Assembly (NCBI GenBank): GCA_024666565.1 | Contig: CP088295.1 | Location: 930,001-994,000 of the forward strand | Source: Svornostia abyssi | GTDB taxonomy: Bacteria; Actinomycetota; Thermoleophilia; Solirubrobacterales; Solirubrobacteraceae | Length of the DNA: 64,000 nt | Direction: 5' to 3' | Shown here: positions 60,663 to 64,000 of the stretch, one piece after another | Numbering within the stretch: position 1 is the first letter of the stretch | Layout: each line of letters starts with the position of its first letter | The notes under the pieces: generated by a model | Told to the model about the DNA's origin: nothing | Databases searched by the model: none | The model's input: the letters and a program-made list of their open reading frames with translations, nothing else | Made by a program: the position numbers and the translations under genes

Positions 60663-61979
60663 ATGGCTCACCGCATGGCGATCGATCGCAACGGCACGGC
60701 GCCGAAGGTGGCGCTCGTCCTGCCGGGAGGAGGCGCGCGCGGCGCGTATGAAGCGGGCGCGCTGTCTGTGCTGCTCCCGGCGCTCGAGGCGCGGGGCGAG
60801 CGTGTCTCGGTGATCTGCGGGACGAGCGTGGGCGCGATCAACGCCGCCGCCGCCGCGTCGATGGTGCACCGGCCGATGGACGAGCAGGTCGAGTACTCGC
60901 TCGACCACTGGCGCAACCTGCGCAAGACGGACGTCATCAGCCCCGTGCTGGGGCCGGGCCTCGCGGTGTCCGCGGCGCGCGGGCTGGCCGAGGCGCTGGG
61001 CGTCCCGGGCGTGCGGCTGGCGTCGCTGCTCGATCCGCGGCCGATGGCGTCGAGCCTGGAGAAGTGGATCGACTGGATGGCGCTCCATCGCAACGTCCGC
61101 AACGGGACACTCGACGCGGTCTGCGTCGTGGCGACGTCGCTGTCGACGGGCCGCCCGACGGCGTTCGTCGAGACGCGTGGGCCCGCGCCGCGCAACAAGA
61201 GCACGGACGGCATCCGCTTTCAGAAGGTCACGCTCTCCGGCCAGCACGTTCGCGCGTCCGCGGCGATGCCGCTGCTGTTCCCGCCCGTCGAGGTGACGCG
61301 CCCGGCCCGCGCGGCCGGGCACTACATCGACGGCGCGACCCGCCTGAACACCCCGCTCGCGCCCGCGCTCTCGCTGGGCGCAGACCGCGTCATCGTCATC
61401 GGGTTCAAGCCGTTCGCCGCGCCGCCGGAGGAGGAGCTCGCCCGTCGCCCGCGGATGACGGACGTCCTGGCGAACGTCCTCGACGGCCTGATGGTCGACC
61501 AGATCGCCGACGACCTGCACCAGCTCGCGGCAATCAACTCGTTCTTCGCCGACAGCGTCGGCGGGGTGTCCTCGTCCGCGCGGGCGTACCGCACGGCCCG
61601 GGGCCGCCCGTCGTACCGCAAGGTCTCCTACGCGCTCGTGGCGCCGGAGAAGCGCACGACCCTCGCCGACGTCGCCGAGCGGATCCTCGACGAGAAGTAC
61701 GGCGGCTTGAAGGCCCTGCGCGACCCGGACTTCCCGCTGCTCAGCCGTCTGCTCGACGGCGGCCGGCGCGGTGAGCTCATGAGCTTCGTCCTCTTCGACC
61801 AGGATTTCGCGGCGGCGCTCATCGAGGTCGGGAAGGCCGACGCGCAACGGTGGCTCGATCGTCACCCGCGGTTCTGGTGCGCGGACGCCGCGCACGACCT
61901 CGACTTCGACGACACGGGCACCGAGCTCATGCGCGAGGAGCACGCCATCGACGAGTGGCGCGAGCTTCGCCGGCGCTGA
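60663..61979 (+). CDS. Patatin-like phospholipase
   Basis: A 438-residue lipid acyl hydrolase. Oxyanion loop LPGGGARGAYEAGAL (22-27 region), nucleophile elbow GTSVGAINA (Ser55) and catalytic Asp in HYIDGATRLNTPL (about residue 223) complete the Ser-Asp dyad. A C-terminal region of about 150 residues (VLANVLDGLMVDQIADDLHQ) is typical of the larger bacterial patatins. ATG 60663 is the first start before the conserved core; ATG 60675 is possible. Preceded by the structured RNA region. Likely cytoplasmic or membrane associated; no signal peptide. Confidence 0.93.
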   Translation: MAHRMAIDRNGTAPKVALVLPGGGARGAYEAGALSVLLPALEARGERVSVICGTSVGAINAAAAASMVHRPMDEQVEYSLDHWRNLRKTDVISPVLGPGLAVSAARGLAEALGVPGVRLASLLDPRPMASSLEKWIDWMALHRNVRNGTLDAVCVVATSLSTGRPTAFVETRGPAPRNKSTDGIRFQKVTLSGQHVRASAAMPLLFPPVEVTRPARAAGHYIDGATRLNTPLAPALSLGADRVIVIGFKPFAAPPEEELARRPRMTDVLANVLDGLMVDQIADDLHQLAAINSFFADSVGGVSSSARAYRTARGRPSYRKVSYALVAPEKRTTLADVAERILDEKYGGLKALRDPDFPLLSRLLDGGRRGELMSFVLFDQDFAAALIEVGKADAQRWLDRHPRFWCADAAHDLDFDDTGTELMREEHAIDEWRELRRR

Positions 61980-61984
61980 CGGGT

Positions 61985-62608
61985 TCAGTCGGCGAGCAGG
62001 ATGCGCTCGAGGACCGGGCGCGCGTCGGGCCACGGGTCACGCGGCGTGCGCGCGGTCGGCTCGAAGGCCTGGGACAGGGCGAGGCCGCGGAGCGCCGACA
62101 GGACGAGACTGACGCGGGCGTTGAGGTCCTCCGGCAGTGGGCCGTCGGTGCCGGCCAGGTCCGGGACGGCGGCGGCGATCTCACGTGAGAGCTGGCGCTC
62201 GAGCGGCACGAGCCGGTCGTAGAGCTCGCGGTCGTCGGCCGCTGCGACCCAGAGCTTCACGAAGATCGTGAAGATCGGGCTGGCGAAGTCCTGCCAGATG
62301 AGGTCGAGCACCGCGCGGGTGCGCTCGCTGCGTTCGGTCGGAAGGTCGGTCATCCGCGCGCGCAGGTCCGCGGTGCGCTGGTTGGCGGCCTGCTCGAGTG
62401 CGGCGCCGACGAGATCGACCCGGCGCGGGAAGTGGTGCGTCTGCGCGCCCTGGGAGACCCCGGCGATCTCGGCCACGCGCCGTGTCGTCGTGCCGGCGTA
62501 GCCGACCTCGAACAGGCTCGCGAGCGTGGCGTCGAGCAGCTTGCGCCGGGTCTCGGCGGTGCGCTCCTCCTGGGTCCGTCGCATCGGGCGGGGTTCGGTC
62601 GTCGTCAT
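61985..62608 (-). CDS. TetR-family transcriptional regulator
   Basis: A 207-residue repressor. HTH: RRKLLDATLASLFEVGYAGT, TTRRVAEIAGVSQGAQTHHF, PRRVDLVGAAL. The C-terminal domain resembles TetR_C members linked to acyl-CoA metabolism. ATG 62608 (or 62584). Divergent from the acyl-CoA dehydrogenase at 62676 with a 67-bp shared control region, so it probably regulates that gene in response to an acyl-CoA or fatty acid; inferred from arrangement. Confidence 0.92.
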   Translation of the reverse strand: MTTTEPRPMRRTQEERTAETRRKLLDATLASLFEVGYAGTTTRRVAEIAGVSQGAQTHHFPRRVDLVGAALEQAANQRTADLRARMTDLPTERSERTRAVLDLIWQDFASPIFTIFVKLWVAAADDRELYDRLVPLERQLSREIAAAVPDLAGTDGPLPEDLNARVSLVLSALRGLALSQAFEPTARTPRDPWPDARPVLERILLAD

Positions 62609-62640
62609 CTCGCGGTGTCGACCCTACACAGATTTCCGCT

Positions 62641-62669
62641 CTACAAAGCAAGCGTTCGGTATGTATCAT
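62641..62669 (+). promoter_or_regulatory. Promoter region of acyl-CoA dehydrogenase, possibly leaderless
   Basis: TATCAT (62664-62669) is a fair -10 box with a weak CTACAA at 62641-62646, 17 bp upstream. Transcription would start at or next to the ATG at 62676, so the mRNA may be leaderless. AAGCAAGCGTTCGGT (62646-62660) between the boxes is a candidate operator for the divergent TetR, but its symmetry is poor. Confidence 0.35.
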
Positions 62670-62675
62670 CGGCCC

Positions 62676-63839
62676 ATGGCCACCGTCACCACGTCCGGAC
62701 GCACGATCTTCGAGTCGGAGCACGACGACTACCGCGAAAGCTTCCGCCGCTTCCTCGAAGCTGAGGTCAAGCCGCACTACGACGCCTGGAACGAAGCCGG
62801 GATCATCCCGCGCGAGATGTTCGCCAAGGCCGCCGAGCACGGCTTCCTGGCGATGGAGGTGCCGGAGGAGTACGGCGGCGTCGGCGTCGACGACTGGCGC
62901 TTCAACGTCGTGCTCATGGAAGAGGCCGCGACGTCCGGCGTCGGCGACGCGTGGGCCGGCCCGCTGCTGCACACCGACGTCTGCCTTCCGTACTTCATGG
63001 CGAGCTGCACCGAGGAGCAGAAGGCGCGCTGGCTGCCGGGCATGGCGTCGGGTGAGCTCGTCGCCGCGGTCGCGATGACCGAGCCGGGCACGGGCTCCGA
63101 TCTCGCCGCGATCGCCACGACGGCGAAGCGCGACGGCGACACCTACATCCTCAACGGCGCGAAGACGTTCATCACGAACGGCATCAACGCCGACCTCGTC
63201 ATCGTCGCCGCGCGCACGAGTGAGGACCCGCATGGCGGCCTGTCGCTGTTCATCGTCGAGCGCGGCTTCGACGGCTTCGAGCGCGGCAAGCAGATCGAGA
63301 AGCTCGGCCAGCACGCGTCGGACACCGCGGAGCTGTTCTTCAACGACTGCGTCGTCCCCGCCGAGAACCTCCTGGGCGAAGAGGGCTCGGGCTTCTACCA
63401 GCTCGTCGCCCGCCTGGTGCCGGAGCGCCTGACGCTTGCGGTCAGCTCGATCGCGGGCTGCGAGACGGTGCTCGCGCAGACGCTCGAGTACGTCAAGGAG
63501 CGCAAGGCGTTCGGCCGCCCGATCGGCACGTTCCAGAACTCCCGGTTCAAGATGGCCGAGATGAAGACGGAGATCACGATCACCCGGGCCTTCGTCGACC
63601 AGTGCATCGCGAAGTACGTCGCCGGCACCTGCGGCGTCGACGAGGCCGCGATGGCGAAGTACTACACGACCGATCTGCTCTGCAAGGTCGCCGACGAGTG
63701 CCTGCAGATGCACGGCGGCTACGGGTACACGAAGGAGTACAAGATCGGCCAGGCGTGGATCGACGCGCGTGTCGGCCGGATCTACGCGGGCACGAACGAG
63801 ATCATGAAGGAGCTCATCGGTAAGACGATGGGGTTGTGA
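62676..63839 (+). CDS. Acyl-CoA dehydrogenase
   Basis: A 387-residue FAD enzyme of fatty-acid or amino-acid catabolism. N-terminal helical domain (FESEHDDYRESFRRFLEAEV), FAD loop AVAMTEPGTGSDLAAIATTA, beta domain YILNGAKTFITNGINADLVI and C-terminal motif CLQMHGGYGYTKEY followed by YAGTNEIMKELIG. The catalytic base region for general acyl-CoA dehydrogenases, the Glu in YAGTNEI, is present. ATG 62676 was chosen because MATVTTSGRTIFES starts at the family N-terminus. Its stop codon lies within a strong terminator hairpin. Confidence 0.95.
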   Translation: MATVTTSGRTIFESEHDDYRESFRRFLEAEVKPHYDAWNEAGIIPREMFAKAAEHGFLAMEVPEEYGGVGVDDWRFNVVLMEEAATSGVGDAWAGPLLHTDVCLPYFMASCTEEQKARWLPGMASGELVAAVAMTEPGTGSDLAAIATTAKRDGDTYILNGAKTFITNGINADLVIVAARTSEDPHGGLSLFIVERGFDGFERGKQIEKLGQHASDTAELFFNDCVVPAENLLGEEGSGFYQLVARLVPERLTLAVSSIAGCETVLAQTLEYVKERKAFGRPIGTFQNSRFKMAEMKTEITITRAFVDQCIAKYVAGTCGVDEAAMAKYYTTDLLCKVADECLQMHGGYGYTKEYKIGQAWIDARVGRIYAGTNEIMKELIGKTMGL

Positions 63840-63857
63840 GGCAGGGCCTCACAACCC
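63831..63857 (+). terminator. Terminator overlapping the acyl-CoA dehydrogenase stop codon
   Basis: Perfect 12-bp stem GGGTTGTGAGGC / GCCTCACAACCC with loop AGG. The left arm contains the TGA stop of the gene. Confidence 0.8.
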
Positions 63858-63860
63858 TTC

Positions 63861-63884
63861 GGAGATTCGCTGGCGCGAATCTCC
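63861..63884. terminator. Second tandem hairpin
   Basis: A 10-bp perfect stem GGAGATTCGC / GCGAATCTCC with loop TGGC, only 3 bp after the preceding hairpin; backup terminator in either direction. Confidence 0.65.
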
Positions 63885-63916
63885 GGGGTCTGTAGCTCCT
63901 CTTGCCAAACGTGCGG

Positions 63917-63951
63917 GCGTCCCGCGGCCCGGTCTGGGGGCCGCGGGACGC
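63917..63951. terminator. Third hairpin, 14-bp stem
   Basis: Perfect stem GCGTCCCGCGGCCC / GGGCCGCGGGACGC with loop GGTCTGG, placed just after the apparent stop codon of a minus-strand gene entering from the right edge; probably that gene's terminator. Confidence 0.65.
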
Positions 63952-63967
63952 CGCGCGAATCACTCGG

Positions 63968-64000
63968 CTAGAACGGGCAGCTCGAGCGGTAGACCGAGAA
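63968..64000 (-). CDS. Possible C-terminus of a gene entering from the right edge
   Basis: The minus strand reads ten sense codons, FSVYRSSCPF, followed by TAG at 63968-63970 and then the 14-bp hairpin. This looks like the end of a real gene, but 33 bases cannot prove it. Product unknown. Confidence 0.3.
   Translation of the reverse strand, partial: FSVYRSSCPF

Overview
The window is very GC-rich DNA with densely packed genes and frequent GTG starts. The gene families (a dodecin, a DUF3105 protein, hemolysin-type Gly/Asp repeat proteins, secreted proteins ending in a DxxGN Ig-like module, an acidic Glu-Pro repeat protein, several TetR and PadR regulators) point to an actinomycete of the Solirubrobacterales/Thermoleophilia type. 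That placement is inference from gene content only. No rRNA, transposase, integrase or CRISPR array is visible. One tRNA gene, tRNA-Ala(CGC), lies at 56872-56944 on the minus strand.

Layout. 1-10.8 kb is a surface-polysaccharide locus: four glycosyltransferases, a flippase, an initiating sugar-phosphate transferase and a PadR regulator. Dodecin, an FAD-linked oxidase and a secreted trypsin-like protease are interspersed. 10.8-20.3 kb holds a voltage-gated cation channel, a secreted serine hydrolase, a peptidoglycan amidase, a DUF3105 protein, a Ca-binding-repeat protein, a TetR gene divergent from a secreted multicopper protein, and an ECF sigma factor. 20.3-23.7 kb looks like a small accessory island: a DUF4143-type AAA ATPase behind an AT-rich repeat promoter, then four small unrecognised genes. 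It separates the sigma gene from an anti-sigma-like gene. 23.7-36.8 kb contains SDR, PAP2, pyrophosphatase, transketolase, a CDF transporter, a beta-helix/PKD protein, a lytic transglycosylase with a D,D-peptidase-like tail, and a phytase-like esterase. 37-46.5 kb contains a P450, a GGDEF/HD-GYP protein, an exported protein with SLIANDGA octapeptide repeats, two alpha/beta hydrolases and a glycoside hydrolase. 46.5-56 kb is mostly minus strand: aldehyde dehydrogenase, a five-gene run (PadR, LtrA, carboxymuconolactone decarboxylase, alcohol dehydrogenase, TetR), a lipoprotein, and a sulfatase coupled to a beta-propeller. 56-64 kb holds a CPBP protease, the tRNA, a HAMP/GAF/GGDEF protein, the Glu-Pro repeat protein, PhzF, a structured intergenic RNA candidate, a patatin, and a TetR divergent from an acyl-CoA dehydrogenase.

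How the genes work together. The first 11 kb would build and export a cell-surface glycan. Many other genes encode exported proteins, so the cell envelope is the dominant theme. Two GGDEF proteins, one of them with an HD-GYP domain, imply c-di-GMP signalling. Several regulators are divergent from their likely targets, with palindromes between them.

A caution for every reader: at least seven otherwise well-conserved genes are broken by single-base G/C length changes, one of them by two that cancel out. I treat these as probable sequence errors and annotate each gene across the slip.
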